A model generated the notes under the pieces. The model made no database searches. It was not told the DNA's origin and saw only the letters and a program-made list of their open reading frames with translations. A DNA stretch of 51,162 nucleotides from Paraburkholderia rhizosphaerae (GTDB taxonomy: Bacteria > Pseudomonadota > Gammaproteobacteria > Burkholderiales > Burkholderiaceae): the NCBI RefSeq assembly GCF_004366595.1, contig NZ_SORE01000038.1, forward strand, positions 1-51,162, written 5' to 3'. Positions 25,982-35,856 of this stretch are shown here, one piece after another (within the stretch, counting starts at the first letter, position 1; every line of letters starts with the position of its first letter). The translations under genes were made by a program, and so were the position numbers.

Positions 25982-26809
25982 ATGGAAATCGAAACGATCG
26001 ACACGCAGGGCATTTGCATTCCCCGTCTGGGCTTCGGCACATTCCGCATGCCGGGCACCGGATGCCAGCCGGTCGTCGAAAGCGCGCTCGCGCTCGGCTA
26101 CCGCCATATCGATACCGCGACGATGTACGAAAACGAAGATGCGGTAGGGGCCGCGCTCGCCGGCGCGGGCATCGCGCGCGGCGCGCTGCATATCACCACC
26201 AAGGCGTGGCACGACAGCCTGCAGCCCGATGCACTGCGCCGCTCGCTCGACGTGAGCCTCAAGCGTCTGCGGCTCGACTACGTCGACCTGTTTATGGTGC
26301 ACTGGCCGTCGCCCGATATGGACCTGCCAGCGGTGCTCGAAACGATGCAGAAACTGAAAGACGAAGGGCGCACGCGCGCGATCGGCGTCTGCAACTTTAC
26401 GTTGCCGATGTTGAAGACCGCGCTTGACGAGGTGCGCGCGCCGCTCGCCTGCGTGCAGGTCGAATATCACCCATTCCTGTCGCAAGCGGGTCTGCTCGGT
26501 TATCTGCGGCCGAAGCATATTCCGCTCGTCGCCTATGCGCCGCTCGCGCAGGGCCGCGCGGCGAGCGACCCGGTGCTCGCGCGGGTCGGCGAAAAGCACG
26601 GCGCAAGCGCGGCGCAGATCGCGCTTGCGTGGCTGCTCGATCAGGACGGCGTGATCGCGATTCCGAAGGCGCAGCATAAGGAGAGTCAGCAGTCGAACCT
26701 CGGCGCGTTAAAGGTTCGCCTCGATGACGAAGACCGCCGCGCGATCGCTGGGCTGCCGAAAGATCTGCGCTATGTGTCGCCGCCGTTTGCGCCGAAGTGG
26801 GATGCGTGA
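25982..26809 (+). CDS. dkgB: Aldo/keto reductase, DkgB-like
   Basis: A 275-residue AKR5-type reductase. The catalytic tetrad is visible: D44 and Y49 in HIDTATMYEN, K74 in TTKAW, and H107 in FMVHWPSP. The NADPH-binding C-terminal segment is IPKAQHKESQQSN. GGAG lies 8 bp before ATG 25982. It reduces small aldehydes such as methylglyoxal or 2,5-diketo-D-gluconate; the true substrate is not shown. The divergent LysR neighbour supports the dkgB/yafC comparison. Confidence 0.88.
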   Translation: MEIETIDTQGICIPRLGFGTFRMPGTGCQPVVESALALGYRHIDTATMYENEDAVGAALAGAGIARGALHITTKAWHDSLQPDALRRSLDVSLKRLRLDYVDLFMVHWPSPDMDLPAVLETMQKLKDEGRTRAIGVCNFTLPMLKTALDEVRAPLACVQVEYHPFLSQAGLLGYLRPKHIPLVAYAPLAQGRAASDPVLARVGEKHGASAAQIALAWLLDQDGVIAIPKAQHKESQQSNLGALKVRLDDEDRRAIAGLPKDLRYVSPPFAPKWDA

Positions 26810-27007
26810 CGATACCGGGTGCGCGTCCGTTTTGGTCGCGTGCGGCGGCATGCTGTCGTGGGTGGATTACAACAGGTTGACGGACGGTAACTCTTGCTTT
26901 CAGTGACGCCCTTCAAGTAACGTGCACGGTAATTTGAACCTTGCGGTCCCCGCGAAGGTCTGTAGTCGGGTGATTGACTCGAACCGTCGGATAGGAGGAA
27001 AGGGCGC

Positions 27008-27598
27008 ATGCACCGTCGTCAATTTATCGCTGTCACTCCTGTGCTCGCCGCGTCGGGCGCGCTGGCGCTCGCCGCGTGCACGACCACGCCGCCCTCGTCG
27101 GACTCATCGCCCGAAGCGAACGCCGGGCGCCGCAGGACCATCGATGCGGATGTCGACGCAACGATGACCCGCATGTACGAGACCGTGCACGGGTCGCGCG
27201 AACTGGTTGGCCAGGCGCGCGGGGTGCTGGTGTTCCCGTCGGTGATCTCCGCGGGCTTCTGGTTCGGTGGCCAGTACGGGCAGGGCGCATTGCGCATTGG
27301 CTCGCAGACGAACGGCTATTACAGCATCGCCGCCGCATCGTTCGGGCTGCAGATCGGCGCGCAGTCCAAAGCGATCGTGCTGCTCTTCATGACGCAGCCC
27401 GCGCTCGACGAATTCGTGCACAGCCAGGGTTGGGCCGCCGGCGTCGACGCGACGGTCGCCGCGTTGAAGATCGGCGCGAACGGCAACATCGATACGTCGA
27501 CCGCAACGAGTCCGGTCGAGGCGATCGTGATGACCAACGCCGGCCTGATGGCCGGCGTATCGCTGGAAGGCTCGAAAATTTCGCGGCTGATCATCTAG
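27008..27598 (+). CDS. SYLF/Ysc84-domain lipoprotein
   Basis: A 196-residue lipoprotein. The signal ends in a lipobox LAAC (C23 or so), after a basic MHRRQ start. The mature part is a SYLF (Ysc84, DUF500) domain: LVGQARGVLVFPSVISAGFW, GGQYGQGALRI, and the end AIVMTNAGLMAGVSLEGSK. SYLF domains bind lipids in eukaryotes; the bacterial role is unknown, probably envelope-associated. TAGGAGGA precedes ATG 27008. It is convergent with the epoxide hydrolase. Confidence 0.87.
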   Translation: MHRRQFIAVTPVLAASGALALAACTTTPPSSDSSPEANAGRRRTIDADVDATMTRMYETVHGSRELVGQARGVLVFPSVISAGFWFGGQYGQGALRIGSQTNGYYSIAAASFGLQIGAQSKAIVLLFMTQPALDEFVHSQGWAAGVDATVAALKIGANGNIDTSTATSPVEAIVMTNAGLMAGVSLEGSKISRLII

Positions 27599-27669
27599 GC
27601 GCCGATCGCGTCGCGTAACGTGTACCGCGTACCGGGTATCGCGTACCGATCGCGACGGCGCGGGCGTCG

Positions 27670-28653
27670 TCAGCCCAGTTCATCGAGAAACTCGATCAAC
27701 GCGGTATTCACTTCATCCGGCCGCTCCTGTTGGGTCCAGTGGCCGCAGCCCGACAGGATCAGCGAGCGGCGCAACAGTGGCACGCGCTGCGCAAGTGTCG
27801 CGAGCACTTCGCTCATGCCGTCGAAATGCAGCACGAGGTCGCGCTCGCCGGCGATGAAGAGCGCCGGCACGGTAATCTGCAGGCCGTCGAACGGCGCAAG
27901 CAGTTCCTGATTGCGGTCGATGTTCCTGTACCAGTTCAGGCCGCCGCGAAAGCCGGTGTGAGAGAACTGCTCCGCGTAGTAGTCGATGTCTTCGTCGGTA
28001 AGCCACGCGGGCAGCACCGGCGGGTCCGGCAGCACCTCGGCGAGCCCGCCGTTGCGCGGCACCATATCGAAGCGGCGCCGCGTACCGTCGTCGTCCGGCG
28101 CGACCCGCAAATCGCCGCTTAACGTGTACAGCACGTTGCGCACGAAGCGGCGCACGTCGCGTTCAAGGTCCGCCTCGGCGACGCCCGGCTGCTGGAAGTA
28201 CAACTGATAGAACATCGCGTCGTCGGTGCGCGGAAAGCGCGTCGAAGGATGGACTTTCGCGCGCGGCCGGAACGGCACGCTAAGCGCAACCACACCCGAG
28301 AAGCGGTCCGGCCGCAGCAGCGCCGCATGCCATGCGACCGGCGCGCCCCAGTCGTGCCCGACGATCACCGCCTTGCCGACTTCGAGCGCATCGAGCACGC
28401 CGATCATGTCGCCGACCAGATGCAGCATCGTGTATTGCTCGATCTCATGCGGACGATCGGTGCGTCCATAGCCGCGCATATCGACGGCAATCGCGCGAAA
28501 GCCTTCCGCCGCGAGCACGGGCAGCTGATGACGCCACGAATACCAGCTCTCGGGAAAGCCGTGGCAGAGCAGCACGGCCGGGCCATCGCCCTGTTCGACT
28601 ACGTGGATGTTGATGCCGTTCGCGTTGACTGTGCGATGGATGAGTTCCGACAT
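27670..28653 (-). CDS. Epoxide hydrolase-like alpha/beta hydrolase
   Basis: A 327-residue alpha/beta hydrolase of the soluble epoxide hydrolase type. It has the HGFPESW oxyanion motif (residues 31-37), nucleophile D101 in GHDWGAPVAW, an acidic residue in GERDLVLHF and H305 in GCGHWTQQE. Cap-domain Tyr candidates are in MFYQLYF and NWYRN. GGAGGAG lies 8 bp before ATG 28653. It opens epoxides to diols by an ester intermediate; fluoroacetate dehalogenases share this layout, so that is an alternative. Confidence 0.87.
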   Translation of the reverse strand: MSELIHRTVNANGINIHVVEQGDGPAVLLCHGFPESWYSWRHQLPVLAAEGFRAIAVDMRGYGRTDRPHEIEQYTMLHLVGDMIGVLDALEVGKAVIVGHDWGAPVAWHAALLRPDRFSGVVALSVPFRPRAKVHPSTRFPRTDDAMFYQLYFQQPGVAEADLERDVRRFVRNVLYTLSGDLRVAPDDDGTRRRFDMVPRNGGLAEVLPDPPVLPAWLTDEDIDYYAEQFSHTGFRGGLNWYRNIDRNQELLAPFDGLQITVPALFIAGERDLVLHFDGMSEVLATLAQRVPLLRRSLILSGCGHWTQQERPDEVNTALIEFLDELG

Positions 28654-28875
28654 GGCATGTGCTCCTCCGGGGACTTGAGCGCGTGAGCGCTCGATTGGTA
28701 CTTGACGTGTTTTCGAAAACACCGGAACGGAACTGCTTATTCCGGCCTTGCGCGAGCGTTCCGGCGGATGCCGATGTCAGGCAAACCGGCGCGCCGCTCA
28801 GGCAAAAACCGCCGAATGCGATTCGGCGATGCGCGCCGGCATAATGACGAAACATCGGTAAGACGGGCACCTGCC

Positions 28876-30744
28876 ATGTCGATCTTTTCGTTTGCGGCCG
28901 ACGGCTCGCAGTTTCTGCTGGACGGTCAGCCATTCCAGATCCGCAGCGCGGAGCTACACCCCGCGCGAATTCCCGTCGACTACTGGACGCATCGCATCCG
29001 GATGGCCAAAGCGATGGGCATGAACACGATCGCGCTATACGTGATGTGGAATTATCACGAGCTGCGCGAAGGCGTGTTCGATTTCAGCAGCGACAATCGC
29101 GATATCGCGGCGTTTATCCGCGCGTGCGACGCACAGCGCCTGCGCGTGCTGCTGCGACCGGGCCCGTACGTGTGCGCCGAATGGGACCTCGGTGGATTGC
29201 CGTCGTGGCTGCTGCGCGACCCGGACATGCGGCTGCGCACCGATGCCGCGAGCGAACCGCGCTATATGGCCGCGGTGGCGCGCTATATCCGCGCGCTCGC
29301 CGCGCATGTCGCGCCGCTGATGGCCGCGGCCGGCGGCCCGATCCTGATGATTCAGATCGAAAACGAGTTTGGCTCGTATGCGAGCAATGCGGCCTATCTG
29401 GACGAAATCCGCCAGCTATGGGTCGATTGCGGGATCGACGGACCGTTCTTTACCGAAGACGGTCTCGCGCAATTGCAGCAGAACCGCACGACCGTCGCGG
29501 GCGGCGCGATTGCGCTCAGCAACGGCAACGCTGCGCAGATCGACGCCGCGCGGCGCGCGTTTCCCGGTGTGCCGGTGATGGCCGGTGAGGTCTATCCGGG
29601 CTGGCTCACGCATTGGGGCGACGCGGCGCTGCAAGGAACCGCGGTCGATCTGTCCGGCACGCTGGAGCTGTTCATGCAGCGCAAGATGTCGTTCAACCTG
29701 TATGTCGCGCATGGCGGCACGAGCTTCGGCTTTTATGCGGGCGCGAATGTCGACGCGGCAACCGGCGAGTATCAACCGGATATCACCAGTTACGACTACG
29801 CGGCGCCGATCAGCGAGCAAGGCGTCGCGACGTCGAAGTTCGTCCGGTATCGGGACATCATCGCGCGCTATTTGCCGACGCCGTTGCCGGATATTCCGCC
29901 CGCGCCATCGACCATCGAACGCCGAGGACGCGATGCGTTACAGCCGCGGCTATTCGCATCGATCTGGGACAATCTGCCGGACACGTGGCGTGCATCTCGA
30001 ACCATCGAACCGCCGACGTTCGAAGAGGCCGGTCAGGCGTCTGGTTTTGCGTTGTATCGGCATACGTTGCGTGACTTCGATCGGCACAGCTCGATCGACC
30101 ATGCGCTTGAAACCGGATGCATCCGCGACTACGCGACCGTGTTTGTCGATCAACGTTATGCTGGCGCGGTGTCGCGCGCGCGGGTACCCGCACCGCTTGC
30201 GCAGCCGCTGAATGTGGTGCACGAGGTGCCGCTTCAGCTCCCGCTAACGAGAGAAGACACGCAGCCCGACGCTGCCGGCGACGCAGTGGTGCTCGACATC
30301 CTCGTCGAGGGGATGGGACGCATCAACTATGGCAGCGGCGATGCGATGCTCGACCGCAAGGGCATCGTCGGCGATGTCGTGCTGCGCGATTCAGCCGGCG
30401 CACGGCGTACGCTGACCGGCTGGCACACGTTCCTGTTGCCGATGGACGATGCGTTTATCGCGAATCTGCGCGAGGTCTGCTCGAACCCGCGCCAAAGCGG
30501 CCTGTTTTTCCGCGCAACGTTTCGTCTCGATACGCACGGCGACACGTATCTCGACATGAGCGGCTGGACCAAAGGCGTGGTGTGGGTGAACGGGCACAAT
30601 CTCGGCCGCTATTGGCATATCGGCCCGCAAACGCGGCTCTTCTGCCCGGCGCCGTGGCTCACCGACGGTGAGAATGTGGTCACGATCTTCGATCTGCATC
30701 AGACCGATGCGCAACCGGTCGAACTCAGACGCACGCTAACCTGA
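28876..30744 (+). CDS. GH35 beta-galactosidase
   Basis: A 622-residue glycoside hydrolase family 35 enzyme. The TIM barrel has RPGPYVCAEWDLGGLPSWLL, the acid/base E164 in IQIENEFGSY and the likely nucleophile E238 in AGEVYPGWLTHWG. C-terminal jelly-roll domains follow (NYGSGDAMLDRKGIVGDV; GWTKGVVWVNGHNLGRYW). No signal peptide is seen, so it acts on imported oligosaccharides. ATG 28876 fits the family start although the ribosome site is weak. It is convergent with the GH36-like gene, a probable partner in breaking down a galactose-containing glycan. Confidence 0.93.
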   Translation: MSIFSFAADGSQFLLDGQPFQIRSAELHPARIPVDYWTHRIRMAKAMGMNTIALYVMWNYHELREGVFDFSSDNRDIAAFIRACDAQRLRVLLRPGPYVCAEWDLGGLPSWLLRDPDMRLRTDAASEPRYMAAVARYIRALAAHVAPLMAAAGGPILMIQIENEFGSYASNAAYLDEIRQLWVDCGIDGPFFTEDGLAQLQQNRTTVAGGAIALSNGNAAQIDAARRAFPGVPVMAGEVYPGWLTHWGDAALQGTAVDLSGTLELFMQRKMSFNLYVAHGGTSFGFYAGANVDAATGEYQPDITSYDYAAPISEQGVATSKFVRYRDIIARYLPTPLPDIPPAPSTIERRGRDALQPRLFASIWDNLPDTWRASRTIEPPTFEEAGQASGFALYRHTLRDFDRHSSIDHALETGCIRDYATVFVDQRYAGAVSRARVPAPLAQPLNVVHEVPLQLPLTREDTQPDAAGDAVVLDILVEGMGRINYGSGDAMLDRKGIVGDVVLRDSAGARRTLTGWHTFLLPMDDAFIANLREVCSNPRQSGLFFRATFRLDTHGDTYLDMSGWTKGVVWVNGHNLGRYWHIGPQTRLFCPAPWLTDGENVVTIFDLHQTDAQPVELRRTLT

Positions 30745-30763
30745 ATCGCGCGCTTGGACCATT

Positions 30764-32740
30764 TCAGCCTGCGGCCGGATCGACCGGCATCAATTCAAGG
30801 GTGAGTACCTCGAAAGGCGCAAGCTCGAGCGTCTGCGGTTTGTCCGCATCGATCCGCGCGGTGACCGGCGAGCGGCCGTGCGCGGCCCATCGCGTACTGG
30901 CGTTGAAACACGCTGCCGCATCGGCGGGCAACTCGAGTTGCGCGCGCAGATCGAGCACCGTGTTGTGCGCACGGCTGTCCGGATTGCGCAGCGTCACAAT
31001 GGCTTTCGATGGCGTCCATGCAGCCCAGCCATAGACGGCGAGTTCATCCGGCGCGCCGCCGATCCAATGATTGTCGCGCAGCACACCGGCCTCGCCGCGC
31101 GCCCATTTCGCCGCATCGGCAAGCGTATCCCATGCACGTGCGCCAAGCCGCGACGGCGTGAGGTACAACTCCTGCAACTGCGTGCCGCTACCGAAAAACG
31201 AGCGTATTTCATGGACGAAGTCTTCACCGTCGCTCGCATTCAGCCGCCGGTTCTGCTGCGCGCAGATAATGCCGTGCAGCATCAGCGAGTTCAGCGGGAA
31301 CAGTGGGCTCGCGAGCACGACATTGCGATAGACCTGCGTATCGCGATACGTGATCCAGCGTTCGCGGTCGCTGCCCGTGCCGATGAAACCGTCGTCGCTG
31401 CCGCCGCGCCAGACCGTATCCGCATGGCGCAGCCAGAACGGCGATGGCAGCGTGCCCGTCGACAGGTTGATGAACACATCGCGCGCTTCGCGGCGAATCT
31501 CGGCGATCAGCTCGATCGCGGCCTCCCAGTCGCTGTCGAAGCGGCTGCCGGGAAACACGCTGTCTGCGTTGCCGGTGCCATCGAACTTGAAATGGCGAAT
31601 GCCTTGCCGCCGCAGCAGATCCATCGTGACCTGATGAAAGCGCCGGTAGTAGTGCGTGCCGGATAGCGCAAATCCGTTGCCGGCGGTTTCGAATCCGGCT
31701 GCGGCGCCGCGCGCGATACGTTCATCGCGCGGCGGCCCATATCCGCCCCACGGCGACAGCCAGATGCCCGGCGCCGCGCCGTAGCGTGCGGCCGCCTCGC
31801 GCAACGGCTCAAAGCCGTCAGGAAAGGTGTCGCTAAAGCGCCAGCTGCCGCTGTAGTCATCCCAGCCATCATCGAACAGAAAGCCATCGACTTGCACGCC
31901 GCGTTCGTCATGCAGCGCGTGCCCGATTGCGGTGATCCGTTCGAGCGCCTGCGCTTGCGTATACCGCGTCAGGTAGCCGATGTCGTACCACGAGTTGTAG
32001 TGCAGGTACGCACGTGACGGATGCGCGCGTTCGCGCTCGACATAGGAAGCGAAATCGCGGCGCCGTTGCCCGTCGCGCGCGACACCCGCAACCGTTGAGT
32101 ATGCAACTGTCTTGCCTGGCTCGACAGGCAACGCACGCTTCACGTGAAAGCGCACGATCGCTTTCTCGCCGCTTACTTCGCTTTGCGACAGCGGATGCTC
32201 ACAGCCGAGATAGACATTATCCGTGCTCACCGGCAGTCCGTCGGGGAGCGTGCCGGCCACACGCGCATCGGGTGCGCACGTCTCGAGGAGTGTCACGCTC
32301 ACGATGGGCAGCGCGTCCATCGTTGCCGTGATCGCAACCGCGAGGCGCAAATACGGCGCACCGTCTCGTTGCTCGACACGCCATTCGACGCGCAGACGAT
32401 CATGCGCGTCGCGTAGCACGGCGCTTATCCGAACCCCAGCGTACGTGTGCGCGACGCACGGCGCGCCGGGGTCGGCGGCAAGCGTCTCGCTGCGCAACGG
32501 TGCGGTGAGCGTCAGATCCGCCATCCGCAGCGTGCGGCCATCCGAAAAGGTTAACGCGAACGGCGCGCTTACAGGTAGCGTGCGCCAATGCGCGCGATCC
32601 TCCAGCACGAATCCGTGAAGCCGCTGATCGCCAACCTGCCAGTGCAGCGCGATCGCCGCGTTGCCGAACGTGTACCGGGCGCCGTCGATTTGCAGCACGG
32701 GGCAACCGGGAGTGGTGAGGGCATCGGAATTCGGCCGCAT
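30764..32740 (-). CDS. GH36-like alpha-galactosidase family protein
   Basis: A 658-residue protein with an N-terminal beta-sandwich and a (beta/alpha)8 barrel. DGFLFDDGWDDYSGSW and the catalytic-Asp strand HFKFDGTGN are typical of the GH36/GH-D clan, and RGGSDDGF could supply the acid/base. Substrate may be an alpha-galactoside or alpha-N-acetylgalactosaminide. AAAGGA lies just before ATG 32740. No signal peptide, so cytoplasmic. It is convergent with the GH35 gene and divergent from the AraC regulator, which probably controls it. Confidence 0.8.
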   Translation of the reverse strand: MRPNSDALTTPGCPVLQIDGARYTFGNAAIALHWQVGDQRLHGFVLEDRAHWRTLPVSAPFALTFSDGRTLRMADLTLTAPLRSETLAADPGAPCVAHTYAGVRISAVLRDAHDRLRVEWRVEQRDGAPYLRLAVAITATMDALPIVSVTLLETCAPDARVAGTLPDGLPVSTDNVYLGCEHPLSQSEVSGEKAIVRFHVKRALPVEPGKTVAYSTVAGVARDGQRRRDFASYVERERAHPSRAYLHYNSWYDIGYLTRYTQAQALERITAIGHALHDERGVQVDGFLFDDGWDDYSGSWRFSDTFPDGFEPLREAAARYGAAPGIWLSPWGGYGPPRDERIARGAAAGFETAGNGFALSGTHYYRRFHQVTMDLLRRQGIRHFKFDGTGNADSVFPGSRFDSDWEAAIELIAEIRREARDVFINLSTGTLPSPFWLRHADTVWRGGSDDGFIGTGSDRERWITYRDTQVYRNVVLASPLFPLNSLMLHGIICAQQNRRLNASDGEDFVHEIRSFFGSGTQLQELYLTPSRLGARAWDTLADAAKWARGEAGVLRDNHWIGGAPDELAVYGWAAWTPSKAIVTLRNPDSRAHNTVLDLRAQLELPADAAACFNASTRWAAHGRSPVTARIDADKPQTLELAPFEVLTLELMPVDPAAG

Positions 32741-33000
32741 GGCAATCCTTTCGGTGGTCCAATCATTCCAAATCTGCACGAATGCATCCCATTCTGCCCG
32801 CTGTTCACCGCACACGCCGATATTTAACATTGCTTGCGTTCCATCGGCAGCCCAGTGTGTTCTGTCATGTCGATGAGGCTCAATCGTGCGTGAGCTTTGC
32901 CATTTTCAACGTAGCGCCCTTGATTCGTCTGTACTACGCAGCAGGGCGAAACGCGGCGGGCGGCCCACCTCGGCGGAAACTGTGAAAAGGAGACTTTGCA

Positions 33001-33960
33001 GTGGACTTACAGGTTCGGCAACACACATGGTGCGATAAACCTGTCGATCGGGGCGGCTGGATCGACGGAATGTCACAGATTGGTCTGGCATGCCGTTTCA
33101 GTTCGTCGTATTCCGGCCAATCGTCGGCCGTGTATCGGCGCGTGGGCGAAGTGCTGATCGGGCGCTTCCAGCTGGCCGGGCAGACGATCTCGCCGATCCT
33201 GCATGCGGCTGGCCACTGGGCGAGCCAGGAGATCCGGCTGTTGATCATCCAGTCCGGCAGCATGTCGATCGAACAGAAGGGCGATGCGCTGCACGTGCGC
33301 GCGGGTGATGTGATTCTCACCGACCCGTCGTTCCCGTTCATCGAATCGTTCGGCGAGCCGACGCGGGTGTCGCTGATGCGCATGTCGAAGTCGTCGCTGC
33401 ACGATCGCGGCTTCGGCTATCGCTTTCATCGTGCGTTCGAACCGGTGCCGCTGTGCGCAGACGTCACACTCGTGCGCGAACTGGTGCTGAACCTGACTGA
33501 GCACATCGGCAAGGCCAGCGAAGCGCTGCTCGCGCGAATGAGCGGCCAGTGTCTCGATCTGATGAATGTGATTCTCGACAAGCGTGGTGCCGTGGCGTGC
33601 CGCCGTTCAAGTTCAACGATCGTGTTACTCGCAAAGCAGGCTATCGAGCGGCGCATCGGCGATGCATCGCTCGATGTGCCCGGCGTAGCGGCTGCGCTCA
33701 ATGTATCGACGAGCCGCCTTTCCCGCGCGCTAAAAACGGAGGGCCTGTCGGCGATGCGCTACGCGTACGCGCTGCGCGTCGCACACGCGGGCCGGCTGCT
33801 GGCGGATACACCCGACATCATGATTCGCGAAGTTGCCGAGCGCTGCGGCTTTCTGAGTGCCGCGCATTTTAGCCGTGTATTCAAGGCTCATCACGGCATG
33901 ACGCCGCGCGATTTCGCATCACACCGCGCGTCGACGGCTAGCAGCACATCTCATTGCTGA
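33001..33960 (+). CDS. AraC family regulator (AraC_binding_2 type)
   Basis: A 319-residue regulator starting at GTG 33001, fixed by AAAAGGAG 8 bp upstream. The N-terminal half is the FeaR-like AraC_binding_2 cupin (SQEIRLLIIQSGSMSIEQ, VILTDPSFPF). The C-terminal HTH pair is VAAALNVSTSRLSRALKTEG and VAERCGFLSAAHFSRVFKAHHG. It is divergent from the GH36-like gene with a 260-bp shared region, which makes that gene and perhaps the GH35 gene likely targets. It is of the same subfamily as the AraC at 46245. Confidence 0.9.
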   Translation: MDLQVRQHTWCDKPVDRGGWIDGMSQIGLACRFSSSYSGQSSAVYRRVGEVLIGRFQLAGQTISPILHAAGHWASQEIRLLIIQSGSMSIEQKGDALHVRAGDVILTDPSFPFIESFGEPTRVSLMRMSKSSLHDRGFGYRFHRAFEPVPLCADVTLVRELVLNLTEHIGKASEALLARMSGQCLDLMNVILDKRGAVACRRSSSTIVLLAKQAIERRIGDASLDVPGVAAALNVSTSRLSRALKTEGLSAMRYAYALRVAHAGRLLADTPDIMIREVAERCGFLSAAHFSRVFKAHHGMTPRDFASHRASTASSTSHC

Positions 33961-34075
33961 GCAGCGTTGCGCGCATATCGGCATTCCACCATTGCGTAAG
34001 GCAGGTTGTTGGGAAACTGTCGGGCACTGGCCGATACACTGTCGCTTTGAACGCAAATTGCGCGACCCCCCTGTG

Positions 34076-35134
34076 ATGAACTCGAGATTCGGCGCGATAT
34101 TGACCGCGCTTGCCGCGGCCGCCCTGTTTGGCGCGACGACACCGATTGCCAAAGCACTGCTTGGCGCGACGTCGCCCTTCATGGTCGCCGGGCTGTTCTA
34201 TTTGGGCAGCGGGCTCGGGCTCGGTATCGCGATCGTCGTGCGCCGATCGCGCACACCGGTGGGTGCGCGCAGCCATCAGCGTGTGAATCGTGACGGGTGG
34301 CCGTGGCTGATCGGCGCGATCGTCGCCGGCGGCGTCGCGGGCCCCGCGCTGCTAATGCTCGGGCTGTCGAGCACGCCCGCGGCGACCAGCTCGCTGCTGC
34401 TCAATCTCGAAGGCGTATTGACAGCAGTAATCGCATGGGTCGTGTTTCGAGAAAACGTCGACGTTCAGGTGTTTCTCGGCATGGTCTCGATTGTCGCGGC
34501 CGGCGTCGTGCTTTCGTGGTATCCGGGCGAAGCCGACATGCCGCTCGGCGCGTTGCTGATTATCGGCGCGTGCCTGTGCTGGGCGATCGACAACAACCTG
34601 ACACGCAAGGTGGCGACCAACGATGCGATGGTCATCGCCTGCATGAAAGGGTTGTTCGCCGGTCCGGTGAACCTTGCAATTGCATTGATGACGGGCACGG
34701 CGTTGCCCGCTGCCGGTACGCTCGCCGTCGCGATGCTGACGGGGCTGGCCGGCTATGGAGTGAGTCTCGTGCTGTTTGTCGTCGCACTACGCCATCTAGG
34801 CGCTGCACGCACGGGTGCGTATTTCTCGGCTGCGCCGCTGTTCGGCGTCGCACTCGCGTTTGTGCTGTGGCCGGAATGGCCGACTGTGGCGTTTTGGGTC
34901 GCCGCGGTGCTGATGGCAATCGGAATCGCGTTGCATATCCGCGAGCGCCATGAGCACGCGCATACGCACCAATGGCTCGAGCATACGCATCGGCATGCGC
35001 ACGACGAACATCATCAGCACGAGCACGACTTTCCGTATTCCGGCGACAAACCGCACACCCATACGCATGTCCATCCGCCGATCACGCATTCGCATGCGCA
35101 TTTTCCGGACGCGCATCACCGGCATCGGCATTAG
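34076..35134 (+). CDS. EamA/DMT transporter with His-rich C-terminal tail
   Basis: A 352-residue transporter. Ten predicted helices form two EamA repeats (residues about 5-140 and 155-295), with GATTPIAKALLG in the first. The last 55 residues form a cytoplasmic tail of repeated His-x and His-Thr-His units (THQWLEHTHRHAHDEHHQHEH and onward), ending HHRHRH; over 20 histidines are visible. The tail can bind Ni, Co, Zn or Cu, so metal export or metal-sensing control is plausible, though most EamA proteins export metabolites. The ATG 34076 ribosome site is weak. Confidence 0.87.
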   Translation: MNSRFGAILTALAAAALFGATTPIAKALLGATSPFMVAGLFYLGSGLGLGIAIVVRRSRTPVGARSHQRVNRDGWPWLIGAIVAGGVAGPALLMLGLSSTPAATSSLLLNLEGVLTAVIAWVVFRENVDVQVFLGMVSIVAAGVVLSWYPGEADMPLGALLIIGACLCWAIDNNLTRKVATNDAMVIACMKGLFAGPVNLAIALMTGTALPAAGTLAVAMLTGLAGYGVSLVLFVVALRHLGAARTGAYFSAAPLFGVALAFVLWPEWPTVAFWVAAVLMAIGIALHIRERHEHAHTHQWLEHTHRHAHDEHHQHEHDFPYSGDKPHTHTHVHPPITHSHAHFPDAHHRHRH

Positions 35135-35239
35135 ACGTCCAACTGAACAAAACCGCGCGACTTAAGGATGCCTGATTTCCGGCACGTCCCGGTTAGCGCT
35201 ACGCGCAACACCGGTTACGTGAGTGCGCACAGCGCGATG

Positions 35240-35779
35240 TCAGAAGAGGCGCTTCGACGCGAGCGCACATCGATAGCTCGGCACCGGCGCTGCATACACC
35301 GCGCCTTCGTCATGGAAACGATAGTTGCCGTTCAGCCGGTTGAGCGTGTGGATCTGGCCGGTGAACGCGGCGCCGGTATGATCACGCGACTGCGTCGTCC
35401 ATTTGATTTCCGTCTCCGACACATCCGCGCGCACGCCATTGACGGTAGCCGCATCGAGATCGACCGTCAGACTTTGCGAAACGGGCTGCCCTTGCACGGT
35501 CGTATTGCACAGCAGTGAAAATGGCTGATGTGTGGAGGCTTGTTTCGGCAATGAAGACGTGGATGAGCTTGCGGAAGCAGCGGACGACGAGGGCGCGGGC
35601 GTCATGATGCTATCCGGCCGCCTGACTTCGAACCCTGCTGCCTTGACGATTTTGACTGCCTGATCGACATCGACGGGTTGAGTTTTCCCCGCGATACAGT
35701 CTTTGATCTCTTCAATGCGGCGCTCGCACCCGCTCAGAAGCACCGATACCGCTACAGCAAGAAGCGCGATCTTGTGCAT
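35240..35779 (-). CDS. Putative lipoprotein
   Basis: A 179-residue protein with a short signal peptide and lipobox LLSGC (Cys about residue 18), so it is anchored to a membrane. A Ser/Ala-rich linker (SSSAASASSSTSS) separates a small N-terminal helical part from a beta-rich C-terminal domain (SLTVDLDAATVNGVRADVSE, then IKWTT). No family recognised. It stands alone with weak ribosome binding. The C-terminal domain has two Cys that could form a disulphide. Confidence 0.72.
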   Translation of the reverse strand: MHKIALLAVAVSVLLSGCERRIEEIKDCIAGKTQPVDVDQAVKIVKAAGFEVRRPDSIMTPAPSSSAASASSSTSSLPKQASTHQPFSLLCNTTVQGQPVSQSLTVDLDAATVNGVRADVSETEIKWTTQSRDHTGAAFTGQIHTLNRLNGNYRFHDEGAVYAAPVPSYRCALASKRLF

Positions 35780-35856
35780 GGCCTACCCCAAGGCTATTGT
35801 CAGCTTCCCGACCGGTTTGAGTCCGGACTTTAATTATGCGACTGCAATTACATGAT

